Part shown: piece after piece, positions 1-8,087 of the stretch
Numbering within the stretch: the first letter of the stretch is position 1
Layout: every line of letters starts with the position of its first letter
Source of the DNA: JAFGXT01 sp963677165
GTDB taxonomy: Bacteria > Verrucomicrobiota > Lentisphaeria > Victivallales > SZUA-371
NCBI GenBank assembly: GCA_963677165.2
Contig: CAXXSX010000002.1
Location: forward strand, 3,906,001-3,970,000
Length of the DNA: 64,000 nucleotides
Direction of reading: 5' to 3'
Made by a program: the position numbers and the translations under genes
Notes under the pieces: model-generated
The model's input: the letters and a program-made list of their open reading frames with translations, nothing else
Told to the model about the DNA's origin: nothing
Database searches by the model: none

Positions 1-978
1 TGAAATATTGCTTACAGTCAGCGTGCTGCCTGTCTTGCGTATCCATTGCCCCGCAATAAAATTTATTCCGAAATAGGAGTTAGTAACCATGGACGTTGGT
101 TGAGTCAGATGAGCAAAATTTCGTAATTCTCTGGTTACATTGAAGAAGGTATTTTTTATCCAGCCTGTTTTCCGTTCGGTCTGGTAGCAGCGGCCCATTG
201 CAAAGAAAAAGACTCCGGCGACTCCGCGCGATACGGAAGAATAGATCATTAGGCGAAGTTCTTTTTCATTTGGAATTCGACATTTTTTTATATCATATTT
301 ATTTTTTTTAGCATGCCACGGATAGACTTTGTAATTGAAAATTTGAATAACAGGGATTACCGGTTTTCCTGTCGCAATACCTCTGTTAATAAATTTGATG
401 AAATTCATCATCGTTCCATGATTCTGGGGATCAGCCCTGATGGGATATGCATCCATCATCAGGTAATCACTTGTGTCATTTTTAGTATAGGCATGCCAGT
501 GGTTATTCCAGGTTACAACCATGGACGTTGGAATCTTCGGTGCTTCTTGTTTTATGATTTCATTAAGTTTTTTTGCATCGTTTTTGAGCTTGGTAGGGGG
601 TTCGTCGCCAAGCAGCCATAATCCCACCGTTGGGTTATCCTTGAATTTATTAACGACTTTTTGGGCATTAGTCCAGCCATTAGGACGTTTATAAAGATTA
701 TTACAACGCGTAAACATCATTACTTTCAACTTATTGTGTGCGGCCATCTTCAGGAGTTTTTCTGTTGTTTTAATGGAGTTTTTATTACCATCGACTCCAT
801 AGGAATGGACATAATCAATTCCGGCTGCTTTAAGTTGAGCAAAGACATTATCATTTAGTTGAACGCTGTAAACTCCTATAGGAAAATCATCATCCGCCTT
901 GATTTTAGGAGAAATAGCTAAAGCAGTTGTACAAAGGCAAGGCAGGAAAACTGATACGAATAATTTAAAATATCTCAT
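1..978 (-). CDS. Exported TIM-barrel glycoside hydrolase-like protein (3' end outside the window)
   Basis: The reading frame runs open from an ATG at 978 to the left edge of the window (326 codons), so the C-terminus is missing. The N-terminus (MRYFKLFVSVFLPCLCTTALA) looks like a Sec signal peptide. The body resembles clan GH-A TIM-barrel proteins: a strand with DYVHSYGVDG, a helix with KLLKMAAHNKLKVMMFTRC, and the motif LWLLGDEPPT, in which the Glu of DEP would be the candidate acid/base. The downstream neighbour in the window (978-2192) is a clear paralogue, with IHTYGMGRN and WYLYDEPRS at equivalent places. The ATG overlaps the TAA stop of that upstream gene by one base (TAATG), so the two are translationally coupled. 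The substrate is unknown and the family assignment beyond GH-A-like is uncertain. Confidence 0.75.
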   Translation of the reverse strand, partial: MRYFKLFVSVFLPCLCTTALAISPKIKADDDFPIGVYSVQLNDNVFAQLKAAGIDYVHSYGVDGNKNSIKTTEKLLKMAAHNKLKVMMFTRCNNLYKRPNGWTNAQKVVNKFKDNPTVGLWLLGDEPPTKLKNDAKKLNEIIKQEAPKIPTSMVVTWNNHWHAYTKNDTSDYLMMDAYPIRADPQNHGTMMNFIKFINRGIATGKPVIPVIQIFNYKVYPWHAKKNKYDIKKCRIPNEKELRLMIYSSVSRGVAGVFFFAMGRCYQTERKTGWIKNTFFNVTRELRNFAHLTQPTSMVTNSYFGINFIAGQWIRKTGSTLTVSNIS

Positions 979-2192
979 TATTTGTCTCCTGTTCGCGTCA
1001 TTTTCCATACCAGAACTTCCCAGGGGGCGGTTTGTCTGCCGATATTCAGTTTGCCGTTTACTATTTTTGCTCCTGAATTACTTGTACTTCCCCAAGGTTC
1101 AAGAGTTGCATTTTGCACAATGCCTTCCATCCAGCGCTTTGACGTTTGAGGAGTTGGCCAGTGATTAATAAGTACAAGATATTCATTATTTCCGCTGCGA
1201 TAAATTTTTGCGGCATATCGTGTATCCTTCATTCTTTTCAGAGAAACACCATTTTCATCATTTGCAATTATTTCTCTGAATCGATTGTATTCTTTGATCG
1301 CGGGACTGAATACTGTTATAGCCCACTTTTTCCCCTTCGTTTGACCTTTTTGAATCACACTGCGCCAATATGAGTAAAATGCGATTCCTCTGGTATTCAA
1401 CATTATACTTGAAAATAACCAGTAACGCAATTCCGGTAATTCTGGATACCGGCAGGGTTTTGAATTATTTATCATCCTGTCCCGTGCAATAGAGGGAAGT
1501 GCTTTGAAATTATACATCTGAGCAACGGGAATTACCGGTTTCCCGAGGTTCTGAGAGGCTATTACAAAGTCAACAAAATTTATTAAGGGTGCATTGGGGA
1601 AAACCTGATTGGCAACGGGATAGTTATCCGGCATTAAAATATCGCAGGCTCTTACGGCAAATTTCCATTCTTTTGCCCAGTTTTGGGCAATGCAAACAGG
1701 TATGTTTGGCGTTTCTTCTTTTAATATTTTGTAGAATTCTTGAAGCCGGACAATATGGTTTGAACGTGGTTCATCGTAGAGATACCATGCGAAAAGGGCA
1801 GGGTGATTTTTGAATTTACGGATATAATCGCGAAATTCCTGATTGGTAATTCCTGGTTTTACCCAACCTTTGCCGTTAAGGTTAAACAGTACTTTTAAGC
1901 CTTGCTGCTGTGCCAAGTCCATATATTTTTTATCTCGTTCAATTCCTCTTGCTGTGTTCCTCCCCATTCCGTAAGTATGGATGGTATTAAATCCAAGGCT
2001 GCGGATAAAGGTGAAATTTTTCGCATTCATTGGATCTGCTGCATAAGCAATTACAGGATATTCTGGTGCTTTTTTAGATTCTGCAATTAGACTGTATGAA
2101 AATAATCCTAAGTGTATTGCTATTAGGGTTTTGATGGTTCTTTGCTTGGCGTTGATGTGTTTGGGTATTGATTTGATTACACGTTTAAGCAT
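978..2192 (-). CDS. Exported TIM-barrel glycoside hydrolase-like protein
   Basis: A 404-aa protein, first gene of a two-gene operon with its truncated paralogue at 1-978. I chose the ATG at 2192 because GAGGAG lies 5 nt upstream; a longer frame from a GTG at 2240 has no ribosome-binding site and begins in the presumed leader. The N-terminus is basic, followed by a hydrophobic stretch (LIAIHLGLFSYSLIA), consistent with a long signal peptide. The TIM-barrel-like core has GFNTIHTYGMGRN, VLFNLNGKG and the WYLYDEP motif with a candidate catalytic Glu. The last ~80 residues look like a beta-sandwich (EYLVLINHWP). It probably acts on a sugar polymer outside the cytoplasm. The substrate cannot be read from the sequence. 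Confidence 0.8.
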   Translation of the reverse strand: MLKRVIKSIPKHINAKQRTIKTLIAIHLGLFSYSLIAESKKAPEYPVIAYAADPMNAKNFTFIRSLGFNTIHTYGMGRNTARGIERDKKYMDLAQQQGLKVLFNLNGKGWVKPGITNQEFRDYIRKFKNHPALFAWYLYDEPRSNHIVRLQEFYKILKEETPNIPVCIAQNWAKEWKFAVRACDILMPDNYPVANQVFPNAPLINFVDFVIASQNLGKPVIPVAQMYNFKALPSIARDRMINNSKPCRYPELPELRYWLFSSIMLNTRGIAFYSYWRSVIQKGQTKGKKWAITVFSPAIKEYNRFREIIANDENGVSLKRMKDTRYAAKIYRSGNNEYLVLINHWPTPQTSKRWMEGIVQNATLEPWGSTSNSGAKIVNGKLNIGRQTAPWEVLVWKMTRTGDK

Positions 2193-2248
2193 TCTGCTCC
2201 TCTTTTTTTGTTTGTATTGTTTTGGGAAAATTGCATACACGTTTAAGC
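2178..2248 (-). promoter_or_regulatory. Pair of direct repeats, candidate operators
   Basis: The 13-bp word TACACGTTTAAGC (plus strand) occurs exactly at 2178-2190 and again at 2236-2248. The right copy lies just downstream of the predicted start of transcription and the left copy overlaps the start codon of the 978-2192 gene. The core TACACGTTTA is a near palindrome with a central CG, the shape of LacI/GalR-type operators. Two copies in the leader suggest repressor control. The cognate regulator is not in the window. Confidence 0.4.
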
Positions 2249-2259
2249 TCTCGTTTTTA

Positions 2260-2288
2260 ATTCTAACATATTACCAATAAAATGTCAA
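2260..2288 (-). promoter_or_regulatory. Sigma70-type promoter of the paired glycosidase-like genes
   Basis: On the minus strand TTGACA (2288-2283) and TAGAAT (2265-2260) are separated by 17 bp, a near-consensus sigma70 promoter. Transcription would start near 2253, about 60 nt upstream of the ATG at 2192, so the operon has a leader long enough for operator control. Confidence 0.7.
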
Positions 2289-2451
2289 TAGTATTTATGT
2301 TTTTTTTTTATATTGGAAATCAGTTACCTTCAATTTTAATATATTCTGATCTCTAAATTCTATTGGTGTAAACTATTTGATTATGTTTGCTCTGATGCTA
2401 TTATACTTTTTTGATGATTAATAATTGGAATATAAAAAATAACATATATTT

Positions 2452-3312
2452 ATGAATAATACATTTATTGACTGGTGGCGGGAGCATAAGGCGGAATATC
2501 AGGCGTTGCTGTTTGATATTGATGGTACGTTGCTGTCGGCAGGTAAAGCCTTGCCGGGAGCAGAAGAGCTGCTTGCGTTCTTGCGTGTCAATAAATTCCC
2601 GTTCTTTCTGCTGACGAACGACGGTAACCATTCAACCGAAGAGAAAAGCGAACTTATGGCACAGGCCGGGTTACATGTTGCATCCGATGAAATTATATCC
2701 TGCGCGATGGCGCTGGAACAGTTTATCGAGGAATGGTCGTGTCCCGAAGAAACTTTTTTCGTTATGGGGGACCTTGGGGTGCCGTGTTTTGCTGAACGGG
2801 TTGGACTCAAGGTTTGCCGCGATCCTAAAAAGATCAATGACTGCTACGGTATTATCGTAGGGGAGGGGTTCTATAACTGGCAGGACAATATCAGTGCGGC
2901 ATTTAATTTTCTGATTAAGTACCCGGAACGGCCTCTGGTTGTGCCGAATCCAGATAGCTACTGGCCCGGTCGGGTAGAAGGCGAGTATGGCATTGGGGCC
3001 GGAGCTAAGGCGCGGTTTATCTGCGGGCTACTTGACGAAATGGATATTAAAGTCGAGCCAATTTATTTGGGCAAGCCTTATAAAGTCATTTTTGATTATT
3101 CCGTTGCGGTTGTAAAAAGGCGTTTTGGTATAGCTGATTTGGATATGAGTAAAATGATGATGATTGGAGACTTGCTTAAGTCGGATATCCGCGGAGCCAA
3201 TCAATATGGAATGGTGTCTGCTCTGGTTATGACAGGTGTTACCGATGAAAAACAGGCGGCGGAAGCGCAGGGCGAATTCAAGCCGGATTTGATATTCAAA
3301 ACTTTGGGATGA
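2452..3312 (+). CDS. HAD-superfamily hydrolase, NagD-like (class IIA)
   Basis: A 286-aa cytoplasmic phosphatase of the HAD fold. Motif I is LFDIDGTLL near residue 20, with the nucleophile and acid/base Asp pair. Motif II is FFLLTNDGN near residue 58. YLGKPYKVIF supplies the motif III Lys and MMIGDLLKSDIRGAN the motif IV acids. The order and the central cap (residues ~85-200) fit the class IIA family, which includes NagD, phosphoglycolate phosphatase and p-nitrophenyl phosphatases; the substrate is a small phosphorylated metabolite that cannot be specified. No strong Shine-Dalgarno sequence precedes the ATG. It lies beside sugar-degrading genes, so a sugar phosphate is plausible. A degenerate second copy of its last codons lies at 3760-3792. 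Confidence 0.85.
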   Translation: MNNTFIDWWREHKAEYQALLFDIDGTLLSAGKALPGAEELLAFLRVNKFPFFLLTNDGNHSTEEKSELMAQAGLHVASDEIISCAMALEQFIEEWSCPEETFFVMGDLGVPCFAERVGLKVCRDPKKINDCYGIIVGEGFYNWQDNISAAFNFLIKYPERPLVVPNPDSYWPGRVEGEYGIGAGAKARFICGLLDEMDIKVEPIYLGKPYKVIFDYSVAVVKRRFGIADLDMSKMMMIGDLLKSDIRGANQYGMVSALVMTGVTDEKQAAEAQGEFKPDLIFKTLG

Positions 3313-3375
3313 CAGTTAATCAGAGAATTTGCGAAAACGACTCTGGAGCGTTGAGCGGCAATAACGTAGTTCGTT

Positions 3376-3758
3376 GTACGGACTAATACCATTCACTTAA
3401 AGCTCAAATACTATATTTTTACATGTAGACTTATCATTTTTTCTGAAAATCTACGATTCGTATTGCAGCAGCATTAGTAGCTTGCGTTGGCCCAACGCAA
3501 AAAGCACGTCTACCGCAAACGTCGTAGACACGTTTCCCCTCAAAAGATACAAACATCTTAATACATTATATCTACAGTTATTCGTGACTTAAAAGGTTAT
3601 CCATAAATCGACACAATATCAGCAAAACTGCTATTTGCGCTGGGGACAGCGCAAGCTGAGAATCCGCCGAACAAAAGTTGTTTTCACTATTCAATGACTA
3701 AAAATTATTCAACAATATTAGCATGACCAATTTCTTAAGTGAACAGCATTAGTCGTAC
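3376..3758. mobile_element. 383-bp non-coding element with ~24-bp terminal inverted repeats (MITE-like)
   Basis: The 527-bp gap between the HAD gene and the first possible GH20 start codon contains an imperfect inverted repeat. The left end is 3376-3400 (GTACGGACTAATACC...ACTTAA) and the right end is 3735-3758 (TTAAGTGAACAGCATTAGTC...). They match at about 21 of 25 positions with one gap. The interior has no convincing ORF but several hairpins: TTGCGTTGG/CCAACGCAA with a 1-nt loop at 3482-3500, GTCTAC/GTAGAC at 3508-3529, and TTGCGCT/AGCGCAA at 3635-3654. This is the architecture of a transposon-derived miniature element or the shell of a decayed IS. No target-site duplication is obvious and no second copy is visible in the window. 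Confidence 0.5.
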
Positions 3759-3759
3759 T

Positions 3760-3792
3760 GACCCGGATTTGATTTTCGATACTCTCGGATAA
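3760..3792 (+). pseudogene. Remnant of a second HAD gene 3' end
   Basis: Immediately right of the inverted-repeat element, 3760-3792 reads D-P-D-L-I-F-D-T-L-G-stop. This nearly repeats the C-terminus of the HAD protein ending at 3312 (K-P-D-L-I-F-K-T-L-G-stop). The DNA match is strong too (CCGGATTTGAT then a similar TTC.A.ACT..GGAT). It is best read as the last codons of a duplicated or interrupted HAD gene whose remainder was lost when the element arrived or by deletion. There is no start codon and no upstream frame. Confidence 0.5.
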
Positions 3793-3869
3793 TTGCTTGC
3801 ATTGAAAATATGTCGTGATAAAGTAATATTGATGATGCAATGATCAAATTTTCACAGGGGATAATGTCA

Positions 3870-5696
3870 ATGGGTAATTTTCTATTTCCAGTACCGAGAA
3901 AGGCTGTTTTTGCAGATAAAAAATATGATATGTCTGCTTCGAATTGGATAACTATTCCGCCTGAAAGTTCTGAGGTGCTTAGAAAAGCCGTACTGGCTTT
4001 TGCCGAAAGTATTCGGGACAATTTCCCGTTGCCGGTAACTGTGGCTGCCGGAACTCCATCGGCCGGAGGTATTTTGATTGATATTTTCCTTGATCCGTCT
4101 CTTGAAGGCACACAACATTACAAAGTTATTTCCGATAAATCAGGAATTCATCTTACCGGCTCAGATGAAGCCGGGATATATTACGGGCTCGGAACTCTCG
4201 AACAGCTTATTTCTCAGACAGGGATATTCTTCCCTGAATGCGAAATTGACGATTATCCCGATTTTGGTCAGCGTGGCTTTATGCTGGATGTATCACGCTG
4301 TAAGGTTCCTACGATGCCGGAGCTTTTCGAGTTTATCGATCTGCTTGCAACTCTTAAATATAATCAGTTACAACTGTATATTGAGCATACCTTTGCTTTT
4401 TCCGCTCATGAAACCGTGTGGCACGATTCCTCTCCGTTTACTTCCGAGGAAATATTACAGATTGATTTGTACTGCCGTGACCGGTTTATTGAGCTGGTGC
4501 CAAATCTGAATTCATTCGGGCATCTAGAACGTTGGCTGAAATACTCCGAATACAAACATCTTGGCGAATGTCCCGATGGATTTTCGCTTCCGAGTGGAAT
4601 GAAACGCGAGTGCAGCGGAGTTTTAAAGCCGAATGATGACAGTCTGGCGTTTCTTAATGAGCTTTACAGCGAATATTTGCCGAATTTTTCCAGCCGTAAA
4701 TTCAACATTGGTTGCGATGAAACCTGGGAGCTCGGTGAAGGATGGAGTCGTGCTCTTTGCGAGAAAAATGGCAAGACTCGGGTTTATCTGGATTTTCTAT
4801 TAAGTATCACTGAACTGGCAGAACGTCATGGACGCGACGTTATGTTCTGGGGCGATATTATCCTGCATCAGCCGGAACTGATATCCGAACTGCCTAAAAA
4901 TATTACTGCTCTGAACTGGGGTTATGAAGCAGATCATGATTTCGAAACGGAAACCGCGGCTTTTGCTAAGTCAGGAGTGCCGTTCTATATTTGTCCGGGG
5001 ACTTCTTCCTGGAATTCATTGACCGGACGTACCGATAACTGCATGAATAATCTGTTGAACGCCACATTACACGGCAGCAAAAACGGCGCGGCTGGACTGC
5101 TAATGACGGACTGGGGGGACAATGGTCATCTTCAATATCCGCCGATTAGTTGGCCGGGGATTTGTGCCGGTGGCGCTTATTCCTGGTGCAGTGAAGTAAA
5201 CAGTCATGCTGATATCGCGGAAGCCGTTGATCTGCTGATTGCTCAGGATTGTGCCGGCGTTGTTGGGGATTATCTGTTGTCTTACGGTAATCTTTATACG
5301 ATTTTCAGCGACCATATTCGTAATGCTACATTTTTCGGCAAAGCGTTAATTACCGGGCTTGACGAAAAGCCGGAATGGGTAGAACAATATACGGTTTCAG
5401 AAGTGCACAAAGCGCTTCTGAAACTCGTTGAATTGCGCGGGCACCTTGGGACCGCTCTGCCGCAGACCGAAAACGGCAGGCTGATTGTCGAGGAGCTTCT
5501 CAACAACAGCTTTATGACCGAGTGCGCGCTCAATAAAATGCTGTTGCTGAAAGGCGAAGAAGTCAACATTTCCGAATTGCGCAAACTATTTCGTCATGTA
5601 ATTGGCAAACATGAGCAGCTCTGGCTGTCGCGCAATCGTCCTGGCGGTCTCAACGAAAGCTCCGGACATTTGCGCAAAGCACTCGCTGAATTATAA
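3870..5696 (+). CDS. Glycoside hydrolase family 20, beta-N-acetylhexosaminidase-like
   Basis: A 608-aa protein from the ATG at 3870, chosen because AGGGG lies 9 nt upstream; in-frame ATGs at 3840 and 3864 are less well placed. The first ~110 residues are a GH20b-like alpha/beta domain. The catalytic TIM barrel begins at DYPDFGQRGFMLDVSRCK, and FNIGCDETWELG carries the Asp-Glu pair used in substrate-assisted catalysis by GH20 enzymes. FWGDIILHQPE and LMTDWGDNGH fit the later barrel strands. GH20 enzymes remove terminal GlcNAc or GalNAc from glycans. There is no obvious signal peptide, so it may act on imported oligosaccharides. Its 3' end overlaps the convergent heparinase-like gene by 6 bp, which suggests joint use on amino-sugar polymers. 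Confidence 0.9.
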   Translation: MGNFLFPVPRKAVFADKKYDMSASNWITIPPESSEVLRKAVLAFAESIRDNFPLPVTVAAGTPSAGGILIDIFLDPSLEGTQHYKVISDKSGIHLTGSDEAGIYYGLGTLEQLISQTGIFFPECEIDDYPDFGQRGFMLDVSRCKVPTMPELFEFIDLLATLKYNQLQLYIEHTFAFSAHETVWHDSSPFTSEEILQIDLYCRDRFIELVPNLNSFGHLERWLKYSEYKHLGECPDGFSLPSGMKRECSGVLKPNDDSLAFLNELYSEYLPNFSSRKFNIGCDETWELGEGWSRALCEKNGKTRVYLDFLLSITELAERHGRDVMFWGDIILHQPELISELPKNITALNWGYEADHDFETETAAFAKSGVPFYICPGTSSWNSLTGRTDNCMNNLLNATLHGSKNGAAGLLMTDWGDNGHLQYPPISWPGICAGGAYSWCSEVNSHADIAEAVDLLIAQDCAGVVGDYLLSYGNLYTIFSDHIRNATFFGKALITGLDEKPEWVEQYTVSEVHKALLKLVELRGHLGTALPQTENGRLIVEELLNNSFMTECALNKMLLLKGEEVNISELRKLFRHVIGKHEQLWLSRNRPGGLNESSGHLRKALAEL

Positions 5697-7577
5697 GTCT
5701 GAAAAATGAGCTTTTATTATTGTGTTAGCGGCCTGGCCTCGAAGAATTATAATTCCTGAGTCACGTCCGTTCGGATTGTCAGGAGCTTTTCCGCAGTAAA
5801 ATTCAAAGCCATCCGGGATTTCGAGCTGTATTTTCTGGATGATTTTTTCATGTTTCCAGTAGCCGCTGATTGTGTTGTTTTTCGGTGTAATCTGTTTTGC
5901 TTCGGATATCATATCGAAGCCTTTTTCTCCTGAGAAAGAAGCGGTGATACTTTCTTTTTCATCTGGAAAAAACAAGCCGTCGCCGTGAAACATCCAATCG
6001 ATTCGGTGTGAGGTTTCCGATAGTATCTCAAAATCATCGATCCAGCCGTTTTCCTGAAGCTCAAGGGAACGTCGCAGGGTTACTCCGTCATACGCACCGG
6101 TGCATTCAGCGCATACTGAACTATCGGTCCACTTTTTTAGATAACCATTACTGAGCTGTTGGGATAGTCCATCGATCATCACTATGTTATGAGCGACTCC
6201 GGTGCGTTGCCAGTCACTGGTTATTTTTGCCCCATAGCCGGAGGTGCCGCAATCCAGACTAAACCAGCCCTGATTCGTTTCTACATCAACCGACAGCTCA
6301 TCCCGATGGTCGTGTCCACCGCCGGGCGGAGTAAAACGTAACGCAAGCCTTACTTTGTCGTTACGCAGTACGCTGATGCCGGAATAAGCCAGTAAAGTCG
6401 ATTGGCTTGTATTTTTTGTTTCGGGGAGTTTCATGGAGCCGAATAGCAGTGCGGCAGTTGAACGGCGAGGAGGAAGGTCCTTTGCTAGTGAGTAGCTGTA
6501 CATGGGGTTGAATGAGCGGCTGTATGGACGCATTCGACCAGGTTTTCCATCTCGGATAAATTCATATACGGAACTGTTTCTTTCCTGCTCCGGCAACATA
6601 CTGTAGAAGGATTCATAAATATCCGCATTGTCCAGTACAGATACCGAGGGCCAGCCATCGTTGTAAGCGGGTAGGCGTCCATCTGAGTAGGCCAGTTTCA
6701 GTGGATTTTCAAAGGCCAGTTTCAGTTTTTCCTGCAAGTGTGGTAGCAGGTGTTCCATACCGGCAATATCCAGAAATGATAGAATAGCGGTAAGAGCATA
6801 AAAATGGTAATGGATACTTCCTTCAAACCAGATTCCGTCGTTATTAAGACCAAATTCCAGTTGTGGGGCCATTCCCGACTTGCTGTTCCAGCAGGATTCG
6901 AGCAAATCTTTGTCGTTCAGCCAGTAAGCGCATTCCGCCATCCCGGCCAGTTCCCAGCAACGGATGTTGCTGATATTTAATCGGGACTTTGATAGAAGTT
7001 CGATGACCATTTGGGCCATACGTGAAATATTGTCCAGTGTATTTGCCGACAAAGAATCAGCGATGCCGCTCCAGCGAATTGCTCTAAGAAAAGAAATGCT
7101 CCAAAGAGCTTCATCGAGAGTTTGCGGCATCAGCTTTGCCGGAATCCATTTGCCGTGAGAATTATATTCTGGGTAGATTTCAGAATAAGAAGTTACCAAA
7201 CGTATTATTTCTTTTCTGGTCAGTTCCGGACAAATTCCGAGTTTCAGCAGAATCGCGCAGCGTTCAAGATGTACCGCATTGTTATTGTGTACCAGACTAA
7301 CCCAGGCGGCATCATATTTCTCGCCGGTGTAAATCTTTCCATTTGGTGAACGGTGTTTATACGGATTTGCCGGATCGAAAATCAAAGCCTGACCGCTTTG
7401 ATCGCAGAAATAATTATGCAGCCAGCCGGATAATCGATCTGGGCCGGGAATGATACTTACTTCCGACCAGTTTAAAACATCCTGTTTCATTGCTTCAACT
7501 AATCTCTGTGCCCAGTCGCATTCCTTTATTTTTTGTGATGCCTCGGTCCAGTCCGGTTGTTTAATATGAAAATCCAT
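5691..7577 (-). CDS. Heparinase II/III-like polysaccharide lyase
   Basis: A 628-aa protein from the ATG at 7577, preceded by AAGGA; a longer frame to 7622 has no ribosome site. The N-terminal ~350 residues are helical (ALWSISFLRAIRWSG, GIWFEGSIHYHFYALTAIL), as in the alpha/alpha toroid of alginate and heparin lyases, with the conserved EGSxxYH-type segment. The C-terminal half is the heparinase II/III-like beta-sandwich, marked by PGGGHDHRDELSVDVE and WFSLDCGTSGYG. These lyases cleave uronic-acid-containing polymers such as glycosaminoglycans or alginate. No signal peptide is evident. It is the second gene of an operon with the SMR-like protein (4-bp gap) and is convergent with the GH20 gene. 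Confidence 0.85.
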   Translation of the reverse strand: MDFHIKQPDWTEASQKIKECDWAQRLVEAMKQDVLNWSEVSIIPGPDRLSGWLHNYFCDQSGQALIFDPANPYKHRSPNGKIYTGEKYDAAWVSLVHNNNAVHLERCAILLKLGICPELTRKEIIRLVTSYSEIYPEYNSHGKWIPAKLMPQTLDEALWSISFLRAIRWSGIADSLSANTLDNISRMAQMVIELLSKSRLNISNIRCWELAGMAECAYWLNDKDLLESCWNSKSGMAPQLEFGLNNDGIWFEGSIHYHFYALTAILSFLDIAGMEHLLPHLQEKLKLAFENPLKLAYSDGRLPAYNDGWPSVSVLDNADIYESFYSMLPEQERNSSVYEFIRDGKPGRMRPYSRSFNPMYSYSLAKDLPPRRSTAALLFGSMKLPETKNTSQSTLLAYSGISVLRNDKVRLALRFTPPGGGHDHRDELSVDVETNQGWFSLDCGTSGYGAKITSDWQRTGVAHNIVMIDGLSQQLSNGYLKKWTDSSVCAECTGAYDGVTLRRSLELQENGWIDDFEILSETSHRIDWMFHGDGLFFPDEKESITASFSGEKGFDMISEAKQITPKNNTISGYWKHEKIIQKIQLEIPDGFEFYCGKAPDNPNGRDSGIIILRGQAANTIIKAHFSDL

Positions 7578-7581
7578 TTTA

Positions 7582-7905
7582 TTATCCTTTGCAAAGTGAT
7601 ACAATCGCGATTCCGCCGACAATCATGGAGATACCGCCCCATTGTATCAGGTTGAGTTTTGAATGGTACACCAGAATAAAAGCAACCTGGATCAGGACGA
7701 AGTATCCGCCACGACAGATTGCTTCGCTGATATTCGGATTCAGATGCTTATATACTACCATTAGAAAGTAGATGCTGGAAATCCCCAGTACGTTACCGCT
7801 GATGAATCCGAAGGTCCAGTATTTAGGGCACATTGCTCCCATTTTATACAGCAGTCCAGAGCCCACTTGGAGAACAAAAAATATGCAGATCGACAGGTAA
7901 AGCAT
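7582..7905 (-). CDS. Small four-helix membrane protein, SMR/EamA-like
   Basis: A 107-aa hydrophobic protein with four predicted membrane helices: residues ~2-18, ~30-50, ~63-80 and ~85-105. Length and topology match the small multidrug resistance / half-EamA fold, and the ending GGISMIVGGIAIVSL resembles those families. The charged residue typical of EmrE helix 1 (Glu14) is absent; the first helix has only Ser, Cys and Gly/Lys at its end, so classical proton-coupled drug export is not supported. It is the promoter-proximal gene of the operon with the heparinase-like lyase, so transport of a sugar or breakdown product is possible. Specific function unknown. Confidence 0.7.
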   Translation of the reverse strand: MLYLSICIFFVLQVGSGLLYKMGAMCPKYWTFGFISGNVLGISSIYFLMVVYKHLNPNISEAICRGGYFVLIQVAFILVYHSKLNLIQWGGISMIVGGIAIVSLCKG

Positions 7906-7940
7906 TTTTACGAATTTATTCCTTTTTATTTAGTAAGAAA

Positions 7941-8020
7941 TGGAAATATTTCCAGTTTTGTTGGTATGATTATAATGCGAAGCAACATGAAATGCAAGAG
8001 GAGTTTTGGAAATATTTCCA
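7941..8020 (-). promoter_or_regulatory. Promoter bracketed by two identical 14-bp palindromes
   Basis: On the minus strand the -35 TTGCAT (7997-7992) and the perfect -10 TATAAT (7974-7969) have a 17-bp spacer, firing toward the SMR-like/heparinase operon. The perfect palindrome TGGAAATATTTCCA occurs at 7941-7954, just downstream of the start site, and again at 8007-8020, just upstream of the -35 box. The centres are 66 bp apart, a little over six helical turns. The arrangement is that of a two-site repressor that loops or blocks the promoter. Confidence 0.7.
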
Positions 8021-8087
8021 TTTTTGCTACCGCAAAACGCTGACGGTTGCAGAGGATTAACAAAATTTTTCTCTGTGGTGAAGCTAC

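Noticed and set aside
3313..3869. Searched for a tRNA or other known RNA in the long gap before the GH20 gene
   Set aside because: The hairpins do not form a cloverleaf and no CCA or anticodon arm pattern appears.
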